A stretch of DNA of 64,000 nt, taken from assembly GCF_006715225.1 (NCBI RefSeq), contig NZ_VFMU01000001.1:2480001-2544000 (forward strand), written 5' to 3'. Source of the stretch: Arthrobacter sp. SLBN-112 (GTDB taxonomy: Bacteria > Actinomycetota > Actinomycetes > Actinomycetales > Micrococcaceae). This document shows, one piece after another, positions 16,208-24,858 of this stretch. The notes beneath the pieces were generated by a model. The model saw only the letters and a program-made list of their open reading frames with translations, ran no database searches and was not told where the DNA came from. Position numbers and translations under genes: made by a program. Position 1 is the first letter of the stretch; every line of letters begins with the position of its first letter.

Positions 16208-16591
16208 ATGGACCCAGCGTCGCATGCCAGGCGGATCGCCGCCGGGCCGCTGCCCTCACAGCTGCTGGGCGGCAGGCACGGCACCACTCCTGAAGCACCC
16301 TCGGCTCCACCGGGTTCCGGCCCTGGCAGCACCGAAGAAGCGCCTTTTGACCCCTTGCGCCTGTGCATCTTCGCCACAATTGCCCTGCTGGGGTGGCTTG
16401 CGGGCCCCCTGGCGCTGTCCGTCTTTGCAGCCATAGGACTCATCGGATACTGGAAAGCGCGTCGACGCGGCCTCAAGAAGTCCAAGTGCTACCTGCGCGA
16501 TACGCGGCTGGTGCTGGCTTATCTGGCTGTCCTCCTGGCTTCCGGCGCCTACGGAATCTACCTGCTTGCGGGACGTATGTTCGGGGTGTGA
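16208..16591 (+). CDS. Membrane protein at the end of the radical SAM operon
   Basis: This 127-residue protein has a Ser/Pro/Gly-rich N-terminus of about 50 residues, two adjacent hydrophobic stretches (about 53-82), a basic loop KARRRGLKKSK, and a final membrane segment (about 100-122). ATG 16208 follows the radical SAM stop by 8 bases, with GGGGGAA as a plausible ribosome site, so it is probably co-transcribed. The long frame upstream runs inside the radical SAM gene and is not used. No family is recognised. A terminator-like hairpin lies at 16667. Confidence 0.7.
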   Translation: MDPASHARRIAAGPLPSQLLGGRHGTTPEAPSAPPGSGPGSTEEAPFDPLRLCIFATIALLGWLAGPLALSVFAAIGLIGYWKARRRGLKKSKCYLRDTRLVLAYLAVLLASGAYGIYLLAGRMFGV

Positions 16592-16666
16592 AGAGGCGCC
16601 CTGCGACCGGGGCGTCCTGAAGGCTGGACCGCCGCGCGGGCATCTGCATAGACTCGGACGAGGCAG

Positions 16667-16704
16667 GGCCGGGAATTTCCAACGAAGTTCCCGGCCGTAC
16701 CGTT
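16667..16704 (+). terminator. Terminator after the Lgt-like/radical SAM operon
   Basis: GGCCGGGAA (16667-16675) pairs perfectly with TTCCCGGCC (16688-16696) across a 12-nt loop, followed by GTACCGTTTTG. It precedes the next small gene by about 35 bp. Confidence 0.65.
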
Positions 16705-16731
16705 TTGACCCGTCAAAGCGAGGAGAAGCCC

Positions 16732-16980
16732 ATGGAATTGCAGGATGTGAAATGGAACGAGCAGGCGCGTGAAAAGATCCTGCTGGACGCCGACCGGGCC
16801 CTGCAGGAGGCCGTCCGCGAAGCGGCGTCGTCGCTGTCCGGATCGGACAAGGACCAGGTGTACAAATTCCTCTTTGAAAAGCTGAAGGACCAGTTCGTGG
16901 ACTTCCAGCCGGGTCCGGACCTGACGGAGTATGCCGAGGCCGTGGCGGATGGTGCGTTCAACGGCGCCGCCACTACCTGA
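16732..16980 (+). CDS. Small acidic soluble protein, function unknown
   Basis: This 82-residue, mostly helical acidic protein (ILLDADRALQEAVREAA..., FLFEKLKDQFVDFQPGPDLTEYAEAV) has no membrane segment or cysteine. The start ATG 16732 was chosen because GAGGAG lies 6-11 bases upstream; an in-frame earlier start has no ribosome site. It stands alone between the terminator at 16667 and the convergent nitrate-reductase operon. I recognise no family, but codon use and the ribosome site support a real gene. Confidence 0.7.
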   Translation: MELQDVKWNEQAREKILLDADRALQEAVREAASSLSGSDKDQVYKFLFEKLKDQFVDFQPGPDLTEYAEAVADGAFNGAATT

Positions 16981-17061
16981 CGGATCCGCATTCACGCGGA
17001 ACAGAGGTTAGACAGGCCACTGTGGAAATCCGCGCAGGGTCTGCGGGAGGACAGGGGTTAG

Positions 17062-18624
17062 TCAGGCTGCCGGTACCGCCTGGAAGTGCCGTTCGATGAG
17101 GCCCTTGATGTCCTCGTGGCAGCCGCCGCAGCCCGTGCCCGCGCGGGTGGCCTTGGAGACGTCCGCCACCGTGGAACACCCTTCCTGCACCGCTCCCTGG
17201 ATGGCAGTACCGCTGACGCCCGCACACCTGCACACGGTCCCGGCGGGGTCCGTGACGGCATTCCCCGGCAGCTGGTCCGGTCCGTCCAGGCGGAGGAGGA
17301 GCGAGCGGTCGGCAGGCAGTTCGGCGCCCCGTTCAAAGAGCCCCACCAGTTCTGAAGCGGTGCGGGGCATCCCCACCGCCACCAGGCCTTCGAGCACGCC
17401 GCCGCGCGTGGTCATCTTGACGTACCGGCCATGCTCGGGATCAGCCCACTGGGCCACCTGCAGGCGGGCCCTGCCGTTGGCTGCCCCCGCCGTGAGCGCT
17501 TCCTCGTCCCAGGGATCGGCGGCGTTGTTCCCGGCCACCGCCAGGTTCATGCCCCGGGCTTTCAGGACCACGACGCCGGGCTGTTCAGGCGGCAGGGCGG
17601 GCAGCAGTTCCGCCTCCTCCGCCTCGCCGGTGGCCAGCAGCGTGAGATAGCCTGCCAGCCACTCGGCCTGCCGCCAGCCCGGGCCCACGAGCCCGGACGG
17701 CCCGGTGGAGTTGCGGCATGCGGCGCAGCCGGGGTCAGGGCAACGGACCTCGGCGCAGTCACCGATGGCAAAGATGTGTGGTTCGTGGTGCGCCCGCAGG
17801 CGGTGGTCCACCAGGATCCCGGTCCCGGTGGAAAGCCCGCAGCCATCGGCCAGCTCGGTGCGGGGACGCACCCCGCACGAGATGACCAGGAGGTCGCCGT
17901 CAATCGCCTGCCCGTCGTCCAGCAGCAAAGCGGAGAAACCGCCGTCGGGGCCGTTGTGCTCAACGCCGGTGGAGCGGGCGTTGCCCGCCACCCGGACGCC
18001 GCAGCGGCGCAGTCCGGCAGCCAGGACGGCTCCGCCGCCGCGGTCGATGCTGCGGCCCAGGGGGTGCGGCCCGTTATGGACCACGGTGACGGTGGCGCCT
18101 TCCTCCGCGGCGGCCAGCGCCGTTTCCAGGCCCAGGACGCCGCCGCCCAGGACCACCACCCGCTTGCCGCCGTCCACCGCCTGCCGCAGGACAGCCGCGT
18201 CGCGGAGGTCCCGCAGCGCTGTGACACCCGCGGGAAGCACGGGCGAGGCCGGATCCGGGTTGATTCCGGTCAGGTTCGGGATGACGGGCCGGGACCCGGT
18301 GGCAAACACCAGCCGGTCGTAGTGCACGGGTGCTCCGTCGGCGAGCAGGACCTGCTGCCGGGCCCTGTCCACGCGTTTGACCCGCACGCCCAGCCGGACC
18401 TCCACGCCCTCCGCCGCCAGTTCGGCGGCATCGGCAAGGGCCAGTGCGTCAGCGGTGGTCCGGCCAACGCCGAGGTCGGCCACGAGGACGCGGTTGTAGG
18501 CGGCCTCGGTTTCCTCGCCGAGCACAGTGAGCTGGACCTGCCCTGCGCGCACGGCAGGGAGGAGCTCGTCCACCAGCCTGGCGGCCACGGGGCCGAATCC
18601 CACGATGACAATCTGCTCGCTCAT
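17062..18624 (-). CDS. FAD/NAD(P) oxidoreductase with C-terminal BFD [2Fe-2S] domain (nitrate reductase electron-transfer subunit)
   Basis: This 520-residue protein begins with an FAD Rossmann motif (IVIVGFGPVAARLVDEL), has a second dinucleotide motif VVVLGGGVLGLETALAAAEEG near residue 155, an IFAIGDCAEVRC motif near 275, and ends with a BFD-like [2Fe-2S] domain whose four cysteines appear in VCRCAG and GTGCGGCHEDI (about residues 460-505). Proteins of this layout (NasB type) carry electrons from NAD(P)H to assimilatory nitrate reductase. The start ATG 18624 overlaps the nasA stop (ATGA), so the two are translationally coupled. Two extra Cys pairs (CPDPGCAAC near 285) are seen and may be structural. 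Confidence 0.88.
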   Translation of the reverse strand: MSEQIVIVGFGPVAARLVDELLPAVRAGQVQLTVLGEETEAAYNRVLVADLGVGRTTADALALADAAELAAEGVEVRLGVRVKRVDRARQQVLLADGAPVHYDRLVFATGSRPVIPNLTGINPDPASPVLPAGVTALRDLRDAAVLRQAVDGGKRVVVLGGGVLGLETALAAAEEGATVTVVHNGPHPLGRSIDRGGGAVLAAGLRRCGVRVAGNARSTGVEHNGPDGGFSALLLDDGQAIDGDLLVISCGVRPRTELADGCGLSTGTGILVDHRLRAHHEPHIFAIGDCAEVRCPDPGCAACRNSTGPSGLVGPGWRQAEWLAGYLTLLATGEAEEAELLPALPPEQPGVVVLKARGMNLAVAGNNAADPWDEEALTAGAANGRARLQVAQWADPEHGRYVKMTTRGGVLEGLVAVGMPRTASELVGLFERGAELPADRSLLLRLDGPDQLPGNAVTDPAGTVCRCAGVSGTAIQGAVQEGCSTVADVSKATRAGTGCGGCHEDIKGLIERHFQAVPAA

Positions 18625-20816
18625 GAGGCCTCCGTCGTTTGCAGCGTGCGGGCGGAATCGGGGGTGGCCACGGGCCGGACCCACACGGTGTTGAATTTGA
18701 ATTCGGGCATCCCGGAGATGGGATCGGTGGCGGCTTCAGTGAGGCGGTTTGCGCTTTCCGCGCCAGGGAAGTGGAAGGGCAAGAAGACCGTCTCGGGACG
18801 GATGGCAGTGCTGAGCTCCGCCCGGCAGACCACCTCACCCCGCCCGTTTGCCACGGAGACCAGTGATCCGGCGGCGATGCCCATGGCGTCTGCCGCAGAG
18901 GGATGGATCTGCACTCTGGCTTCAGGCTGGGCGGCGATGAGTTCGGCTACCCGACGCGTCTGGGCGCCGGACTGGTAATGCTCCAGGAGCCGGCCGGTGA
19001 TGAGGGTCATGGCTTTGCCGGCAGGCTCCGGCATGACGGGTGAAGTACGACGGCGGCGCGGCACTACCGGGACCATGACCGCCTTGCCGTCGGGGTGCAC
19101 AAAGCCATCCGCGAACAGGCGCGGTGTTCCGCTGCTGCCTGCCGGGTAGGGCCAGTAGGCGGCTTCGCCGCGGTCCAGCATGGCGTAGTCGATGCCCGAG
19201 TAGTCGGCCAGGCCGCCCGCGGAGGCACGGCGCAGTTCCTCGAAAACTGTTTCCGGATCCTCGCTGTAGGTGGACGGGGCGTCGAGCCGCGCGGCGAGGC
19301 GGGCCATGATCCACAGCTCGCTGCGGGCGCCGGCGGGAGGGGAGATGGCACGGCGGCGACGCAGCACGCGTCCTTCCAAATTGGTCAAGGTCCCGTCCTC
19401 TTCGGCCCACTGCAGCACGGGGAGGATCAGGTCCGCCTCGGCGGCGGTTTCGGACATGAAGAAGTCGCAGACCACCAGGAAGTCCAGGCTCCGCAACCCC
19501 TCGATCACGGCGTTCGCGTCAGGTGCTGCCACCGCGATGTTGGAGGCGTGCACGAAAAGGCACCGGACGCCGTCGGGCTTTCCCAGTGACTTCAGCAGCT
19601 GTACGGCGGGCAAACCCGGTCCGGGGATGGTTTCCTCCGGGACGCCCCAGACGCCGGCGACATGTGCGCGGGCGGCGGGATCGGTGATCTTGCGGTAGCC
19701 CGGGAGCTGGTCCGCCTTCTGGCCGTGCTCGCGGCCGCCCTGGCCGTTGCCCTGGCCGGTGAGGGTTCCGTACCCGCTGCGGGCCGTGCCGGGAAGGCCC
19801 AGGAGGAGGCTGAGGTTGATGGCGGCGGTTGCGGTGTCGGTGCCGTCCACGTGCTGCTCCACGCCGCGTCCGGTGAGGATGTAGCTCCCGCCTTCCCGTG
19901 CCCCCGCGGCGAGCATGCGGGCGGTCTGGCGGATCAGGTCGGCGGGGACGCCGGTCAACGACTGGACGCGTTCGGGCCAGAAGGCGTTGACGCTGCGGAC
20001 CACGGCGCTGTAGCCCGAGGTGCGCGCCTGGATGTAGGCGGTGTCCACCAGGTTCTCGTGGATGACCACGTGGGAAAGGCCCAGCAGCAGGACAAGGTCC
20101 GTGCCCGGCAGGGGCTGGAGGTGGAGGCCGCCGCCGTCGGCCGTGAAAGCTGCCGTAGCCGAACGGCGCGGATCAACCACCACCAGCCCGCCGGCGTCGC
20201 GGGCTCCCCGCAGGTGCTGCACGAACGGCGGCATGGTCTCGGCAACGTTCGAACCGAGCATCAGGATGGTGCTGGCGGTATCCAGGGCTTCGAGCGGGAA
20301 GGGCAGGCCACGGTCCACGCCGAAAGCACGCATTCCCGCGGCTGCTGCGGAGGACATGCAGAACCGGCCGTTGTAGTCGATGCGGGAGGTGCCGAGGGCC
20401 AGGCGGGCAAACTTGCCCAGCATGTAGGCCTTCTCATTGGTGAGGCCGCCGCCGCCGAAAACGCCAACGGCGTCCGCGCCGTAGCGTGCGCGGGCGTCCT
20501 TCACGGCCTGCGCGGCGAGGTCCATGGCACGGTCCCAGCTGATGGGCCGGTGTACGCCGTCGGGACCTTTCAGGAGCGGTTCGGTGATCCGGCCGGCGTG
20601 GTTCAGGAGTGCGGGGGAGGTCCAGCCTTTGCGGCACAGACCGCCGCGGTTGGTGGGGAAGTCCCGGCCTGCAACCTCCAGTGCAGGCGCGGAGGGAAGT
20701 GCAGGCGCGGGGCCTGGCCCCGGCTGGGCGGCCGGGGCCAGGTCCGCAGGGGACGTGAGCGTCATGGCGCACTGCAGGGCGCAGTAAGGGCAGTGCGTGT
20801 CGGCGCTTGTGGTCAT
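18621..20816 (-). CDS. nasA: Assimilatory nitrate reductase catalytic subunit (molybdopterin oxidoreductase)
   Basis: This 731-residue cytosolic enzyme reduces nitrate to nitrite. The N-terminus holds CPYCALQC and a later cysteine (GGLCRKGW), the [4Fe-4S] ligands of the Nas/Nap/formate-dehydrogenase superfamily. It is followed by molybdopterin-binding regions (FGGGGLTNEKAYMLGKFAR, GSNVAETMPP, TGRGVEQHVDGT) and the C-terminal molydopterin dinucleotide-binding domain (LITGRLLEHYQSGAQTRRV). The signal peptide of periplasmic NapA is absent. It lies one base after the narK stop and overlaps the reductase gene downstream, giving the operon narK-nasA-reductase. Confidence 0.95.
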   Translation of the reverse strand: MTTSADTHCPYCALQCAMTLTSPADLAPAAQPGPGPAPALPSAPALEVAGRDFPTNRGGLCRKGWTSPALLNHAGRITEPLLKGPDGVHRPISWDRAMDLAAQAVKDARARYGADAVGVFGGGGLTNEKAYMLGKFARLALGTSRIDYNGRFCMSSAAAAGMRAFGVDRGLPFPLEALDTASTILMLGSNVAETMPPFVQHLRGARDAGGLVVVDPRRSATAAFTADGGGLHLQPLPGTDLVLLLGLSHVVIHENLVDTAYIQARTSGYSAVVRSVNAFWPERVQSLTGVPADLIRQTARMLAAGAREGGSYILTGRGVEQHVDGTDTATAAINLSLLLGLPGTARSGYGTLTGQGNGQGGREHGQKADQLPGYRKITDPAARAHVAGVWGVPEETIPGPGLPAVQLLKSLGKPDGVRCLFVHASNIAVAAPDANAVIEGLRSLDFLVVCDFFMSETAAEADLILPVLQWAEEDGTLTNLEGRVLRRRRAISPPAGARSELWIMARLAARLDAPSTYSEDPETVFEELRRASAGGLADYSGIDYAMLDRGEAAYWPYPAGSSGTPRLFADGFVHPDGKAVMVPVVPRRRRTSPVMPEPAGKAMTLITGRLLEHYQSGAQTRRVAELIAAQPEARVQIHPSAADAMGIAAGSLVSVANGRGEVVCRAELSTAIRPETVFLPFHFPGAESANRLTEAATDPISGMPEFKFNTVWVRPVATPDSARTLQTTEAS

Positions 20817-20817
20817 G

Positions 20818-22230
20818 TTAGACGTGTCCCATCGCGTTCCGGCCGGCGTTGCGGATGTAGCAGGTCCAGCAGACCAGCAGCATCAGGACGTAGGCGCCAA
20901 CGAATCCGTAGAATGCGGGGGTGTAGGAGCCGCTGGCGGTGCTGGAGGCGTTCAGGACCTGGGGAATGACGAAGCCGCCGTACGCGCCGATTGCGGAGAT
21001 CAGCCCGAGGGCCGAGGACGCCAGGCGCTGGGTGGCCACCGAGCTGGCGCCGTTGCGTGCGGCCCGGCTGGAGGTGGCGAAGATGACCGGGATCATCCGG
21101 TACGTGGCGCCGTTTCCAAAGCCGCTGGCGGTGAACAGCATCAGGAAGAGGACCAGGAAGAGCCAGAAGTTCTTCAAGGGCAGGATCCAGATCATGGTGA
21201 GCGTGATGACGACCATGGAAGCGAAGGCGGCCACGGTCATCCGGGCCCCGCCCATCCGGTCCGCCATGCGTCCGCCGTAGGGGCGGGCCAGCGAGCCCAC
21301 CAGGGGGCCCAGGAACGCAAGGGACAGGGCCACGGTGCCTACTCCGATGGAGGAGAACGCGGGGAAGTAGTCCTTGATCAGCTTGGGGAATACACCGGCA
21401 AAGCCGATGAAGGAGCCGAAAGTACCGATGTACAGCAGCGCCATGATCCACAGGTGCGGTTCCTTGAGTGCCGCGACCGAGCCGGCCACGTCACCCTTGG
21501 CGCTGGTGAGGTTGTTCATGTACTTGAAGGCGCCGTATGCCGCGAGAAGGATGAAGGGAACCCACATCCAGCCGGCCATGGGCAGGTTGACGGTGCCGGC
21601 GGCCAGCAGGGTGATCACGATGGGAACAGCAAGCTGTGCGACGGCGGCGCCCAGGTTTCCGCCGGCGGCGTTCAGGCCCAGCGCCCAGCCCTTTTCCCGG
21701 GCCGGGTAGAAGAACGTGATGTTCGCCATGGAGCTGGCGAAGTTGCCGCCGCCGAAGCCGGCGAGGGCGGCAACGAGCAGCATGACGCCGAAGGGCGTCT
21801 CCGGGTTGGAGACACACAGGGCCAGGCCGGTGGAGGGGATCAGGAGCAGCAGGGCGGACACGATGGTCCAGTTGCGGCCGCCGAAGCGGGGGACCATGAA
21901 GGTGTACGGGATGCGGAGGGTGGCACCCACGAGGCTTGGCATCGAGATGAGCCAGAAGATTTCCGAGGTGGAGAAGGTGAAGCCGGCGGCGGGAAGTTGG
22001 ACCACCACGATGGACCACAGCTGCCAGACGACGAAGCCGAGGAATTCGGCGAAAATGGACCAGTTCAAATTGCGGCGGGCGATGGCGCGGCCAGCGGTTT
22101 CCCATTGTTCCTTGTTCTCGGCATCCCAGTTGGCGATCCAGCGGCCGGGGCGGAACTCAAGGGCAAGGGTGTCTGTGGTGCGGGTAGAGCCGGGCTGTAC
22201 GCCGGCATCGACAGTGCGGTCAACAGTCAC
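20818..22230 (-). CDS. narK: Nitrate/nitrite MFS transporter
   Basis: This 470-residue transporter has about 12 membrane segments. The nitrate/nitrite-porter signature is clear: GFGGGNFASSMANITFFYP near residue 165 and the glycine-rich SAIGAYGGFVIPQVL in the C-terminal half. An MFS loop motif (GGRMADRMGGAR) follows TM 8. Its job is nitrate uptake (possibly nitrite exchange) at the cytoplasmic membrane for the assimilatory enzyme encoded next. It starts with GTG 22230 after a near-perfect AAGGAGGT. It is first in the operon, with a GlnR-type array upstream at 22279-22316. Confidence 0.94.
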   Translation of the reverse strand: MTVDRTVDAGVQPGSTRTTDTLALEFRPGRWIANWDAENKEQWETAGRAIARRNLNWSIFAEFLGFVVWQLWSIVVVQLPAAGFTFSTSEIFWLISMPSLVGATLRIPYTFMVPRFGGRNWTIVSALLLLIPSTGLALCVSNPETPFGVMLLVAALAGFGGGNFASSMANITFFYPAREKGWALGLNAAGGNLGAAVAQLAVPIVITLLAAGTVNLPMAGWMWVPFILLAAYGAFKYMNNLTSAKGDVAGSVAALKEPHLWIMALLYIGTFGSFIGFAGVFPKLIKDYFPAFSSIGVGTVALSLAFLGPLVGSLARPYGGRMADRMGGARMTVAAFASMVVITLTMIWILPLKNFWLFLVLFLMLFTASGFGNGATYRMIPVIFATSSRAARNGASSVATQRLASSALGLISAIGAYGGFVIPQVLNASSTASGSYTPAFYGFVGAYVLMLLVCWTCYIRNAGRNAMGHV

Positions 22231-22262
22231 GGGTTACCTCCTTCGGGGGATGTTGTTCCTCC

Positions 22263-22316
22263 AAGGTAGGGACGGCGCGTTTCGCGGACGGTCGATGTTT
22301 GTTAACGCGCTGTGAC
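22263..22316 (-). promoter_or_regulatory. narK promoter with GlnR-type operator array
   Basis: Read on the minus strand, GTCAC-n6-TTAAC-n6-CGACC-n6-GAAAC (22316-22279) has exact 11-bp steps. The first and last units match the GlnR consensus GTNAC/GAAAC fully; the middle two match partly. It ends 10 bp before TACCTT (22268-22263), the likely -10. Array-to--10 spacing is identical to that at nirB. Confidence 0.6.
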
Positions 22317-22398
22317 TTTTGCCTATCCGGCCGGCCGGGGCAGCGTGAGGCTGTCCTTTCCGCCCGGAATGTGGGACACGCAACAGCGGTCCGCATAG

Positions 22399-22424
22399 TG
22401 GACGTTTCGTCCATTGACTGGACG
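22399..22424. promoter_or_regulatory. Triple GGACG/CGTCC repeat upstream of the MHS transporter
   Basis: TGGACG-TTT-CGTCCA (22399-22413) is a perfect inverted repeat, followed after 5 bp by another TGGACG (22419-22424). It lies about 85-110 bp upstream of the transporter start and just before a possible TAAGAT hexamer. It is probably an operator for a substrate-responsive regulator not encoded here. Confidence 0.45.
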
Positions 22425-22507
22425 CGGCGAAGTAAGATCGAACTCTAACTATTCGAGCCGGGAGGCAGCCTTGCCTGCGCCCGGCCGGTCCATGAAAGCG
22501 TTTACCT

Positions 22508-23917
22508 ATGTCATCCACCGATATCACCAAGGTGCCTGGTTCGCACCAGCCGGTGAACTCCCGAGGCCGCGTTATCGTGGCCAGCCTGATCGGCACCACA
22601 GTGGAGTTCTACGACTTCTACGTCTACGCCACGGCCGCCGTGCTCGTGTTCCCGAAGCTTTTCTTCCCGAATGTGAACGAAACCACCCAGCTGCTGAGCT
22701 CCTTCGCCGTCTTCGGCGTGGCCTTCATTGCCCGCCCCCTCGGCTCGATCGTCTTCGGGCACTTCGGGGATAAGTTCGGCCGCAAGGGAACCCTTGTTGC
22801 GTCGCTGCTGACCATGGGCATTGCCACCTTCCTCATCGGCTGCCTGCCCACCGCAAAGGTGGAAGGCTGGGAGTTCTGGGCACCGGCCCTGCTGGTGGTC
22901 ATGCGCTTCGCCCAGGGCCTGGCCCTCGGCGGCGAGTGGAGCGGCGCGGCCCTGCTGGCCACCGAGAACGCACCCGCCAACAAGCGCGCCATCTACGGCA
23001 CCTTCCCGCAGCTCGGAGCCCCGATCGGCTTCATCATCGCCAACGTCATCTTCCTGGTGGCCAGCTACACGCTGACCCCGGAGGCCTTCGCAGCATGGGG
23101 CTGGCGCGTGCCGTTCCTGCTCAGCGCCATCATGGTGATCATTGGCCTCTACGTCCGTCTCAAGCTGATCGAAACCCCCGCCTTCACCAAGGTGGTGGAA
23201 TCCAACGAGGTAGCCAAGCTTCCGCTGGGCCGCGTCTTCAAGTCGAGCTGGCGCCAGCTGATCCTGGGCACGTTCATCATGCTGGCCACCTACGTGCTGT
23301 TCTACCTGATGACCACGTTCACGCTGACCTACGGCACCAAGCCCACCTTGGAGGGTGCCAAGGCTGCCGCCGAGAAGGCCGGAAAGCCCATGACGGAAGC
23401 CGCAGCTGCCGCGTTCGTTCCCGGCCTTGGCTACAGCCGCAACGACTTCCTCTGGATGCTGATTGCCGGCGTCGTCTTCTTCGGCATCTTCACCCTAGTG
23501 TCCGGACCCCTGGCCGAGAAGTACGGCCGGCGTAAGATGCTCCTGGCCGTCACTGCGGGCATCTTCGTGTTCGGCCTGCTGTTCGTGCCGCTGTTCAGCG
23601 GCGGCTTCGTGGGCACCATGGGCCTGCTGATCCTTGGCTTCTCCCTGATGGGCCTGACCTTCGGGCCGATGGGAGCGCTGCTGCCGGAGCTGTTCCCCAC
23701 GAACGTCCGGTACACCGGCTCGGCCATCAGCTACAACTTCTCCAGCATCCTGGGTGCGGCCGTGGCTCCGTTCATCGCCGTGGCCCTGTGGGAAACGGCC
23801 AAGGGCAGCCCCGTCCTGGTAGGCGTCTACCTGACGACCATGGCCGTGCTCACCCTGGTTGCGCTGTTCCTCACCCGCGAAACCCGCGACCTGGACTACG
23901 AGAACAACGTGGCCTGA
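22508..23917 (+). CDS. MHS-family MFS metabolite:H+ symporter
   Basis: This 469-residue permease has 12 predicted membrane segments and MHS-family signatures: GTTVEFYDFYVYATAA in TM1, RPLGSIVFGHFGDKFGRKGTLV in loop 2-3, and LALGGEWSGAALLATENAPANKRA after TM4. The family includes ShiA, ProP and KgtP, which take up shikimate, osmolytes or dicarboxylates by proton symport. The substrate here cannot be assigned. The loop between TM7 and TM8 is extended (about residues 278-310, Ala/Lys-rich). It is divergent from narK across 277 bp and followed by a strong terminator. Confidence 0.9.
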   Translation: MSSTDITKVPGSHQPVNSRGRVIVASLIGTTVEFYDFYVYATAAVLVFPKLFFPNVNETTQLLSSFAVFGVAFIARPLGSIVFGHFGDKFGRKGTLVASLLTMGIATFLIGCLPTAKVEGWEFWAPALLVVMRFAQGLALGGEWSGAALLATENAPANKRAIYGTFPQLGAPIGFIIANVIFLVASYTLTPEAFAAWGWRVPFLLSAIMVIIGLYVRLKLIETPAFTKVVESNEVAKLPLGRVFKSSWRQLILGTFIMLATYVLFYLMTTFTLTYGTKPTLEGAKAAAEKAGKPMTEAAAAAFVPGLGYSRNDFLWMLIAGVVFFGIFTLVSGPLAEKYGRRKMLLAVTAGIFVFGLLFVPLFSGGFVGTMGLLILGFSLMGLTFGPMGALLPELFPTNVRYTGSAISYNFSSILGAAVAPFIAVALWETAKGSPVLVGVYLTTMAVLTLVALFLTRETRDLDYENNVA

Positions 23918-23955
23918 CGCTCCGCGTGCATTCCAGCCCACTTGCCGGCTGGCCT

Positions 23956-23999
23956 GCCCGGCGCCGTCCTGCAATGACAGGGATGGTGCCGGGCATTTG
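23956..23999 (+). terminator. Terminator after the MHS transporter
   Basis: GCCCGGCGCC (23956-23965) pairs with GGTGCCGGGC (23985-23994), with one G-T pair, and is followed by ATTTGCTTT. Confidence 0.7.
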
Positions 24000-24083
24000 C
24001 TTTAAGTGCCGGAGGCAACCGGGCGGGAATGCACGACGGCGGGCTGCCGCGGCTTGGTGGTGTGCGGCTCAGCGGGCTCAGGG

Positions 24084-24815
24084 TCAGCGGGCGTAGCGGG
24101 CCACGAAGTTCTTCAGCACCGTCATGGGTTCGGTGACGGTGAAGCGGCTGGCCGCCGCCATCAGCTCCTCTGCGGATTCGGGCGGAAAGTATCCGGCGTG
24201 CCGGTAGATGTCGATCCGCGTCACCAGGCCCCCGGCATCCAGCTCGGGGTGGAACTGGGTTGCGTAAAGATTGGTCTTGATCCGGAACATGTGGACCGGG
24301 CAGGTGGCCGAGCTTGCCAGCAGCACCGCGTGCGGGGGCAACGAACTGACGGCCTCCTTGTGGCCGGTCAGCGCCGTGAAGGTCCGTGGCATGCCCTGCA
24401 GCACCGGATCGTGCAGCCCGTCCTCTGTCAGTTCGATCTCCACGGCGCCCAGCGGCTCGCCATAGGTCCGGTCGATGACGGCGCCCTGGTGTTTACCCAG
24501 TGTGCCCACCCCGTAGCACGCCCCCAGGAACGGGAAGTCGCGGGCCACCAGGTGGTCCAGGAGGGCTGACAACTCCCGCTCCACCCGGTGCTGGACCGGA
24601 CTTTTCTGCTCCGGCGGGTCGCTGGAAGTGAAGGGGCTGCCGCCCACGATGACGCCGGAGAACTCCGAAAGATCCAGCGCGGGCAGGGGAGCGGCCTCGA
24701 GCCGAACCCGGCGCAGCTCGCGTTCCTCCAGGCCGCCGTACCTCAGGTAGGCGGCGTATTCGTCCTCCGCGGCCGCGTCTTCCGCGCGGGAGGCGAGGAG
24801 CAGGAAAGGCAGCAT
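24084..24815 (-). CDS. Class I glutamine amidotransferase-like protein
   Basis: This 243-residue stand-alone GATase1 domain has its nucleophile Cys in FLGACYGVGTLG near residue 99 and the catalytic His-Glu in ATQFHPELD near residue 191. Related YLR126C/GuaA-like proteins hydrolyse glutamine and give ammonia to a partner, but many free-standing copies have unknown or gamma-glutamyl hydrolase roles. The N-terminal GGLEERELRRVRLE region is typical of this subgroup. It precedes an NTF2-like gene on the same strand; no synthase partner is adjacent. The start ATG 24815 fits the family length. Confidence 0.85.
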   Translation of the reverse strand: MLPFLLLASRAEDAAAEDEYAAYLRYGGLEERELRRVRLEAAPLPALDLSEFSGVIVGGSPFTSSDPPEQKSPVQHRVERELSALLDHLVARDFPFLGACYGVGTLGKHQGAVIDRTYGEPLGAVEIELTEDGLHDPVLQGMPRTFTALTGHKEAVSSLPPHAVLLASSATCPVHMFRIKTNLYATQFHPELDAGGLVTRIDIYRHAGYFPPESAEELMAAASRFTVTEPMTVLKNFVARYAR

Positions 24816-24858
24816 GAGCTAAGTCTGCATCCTGGCGGCGCCCCCGGCCAGCACCGGC

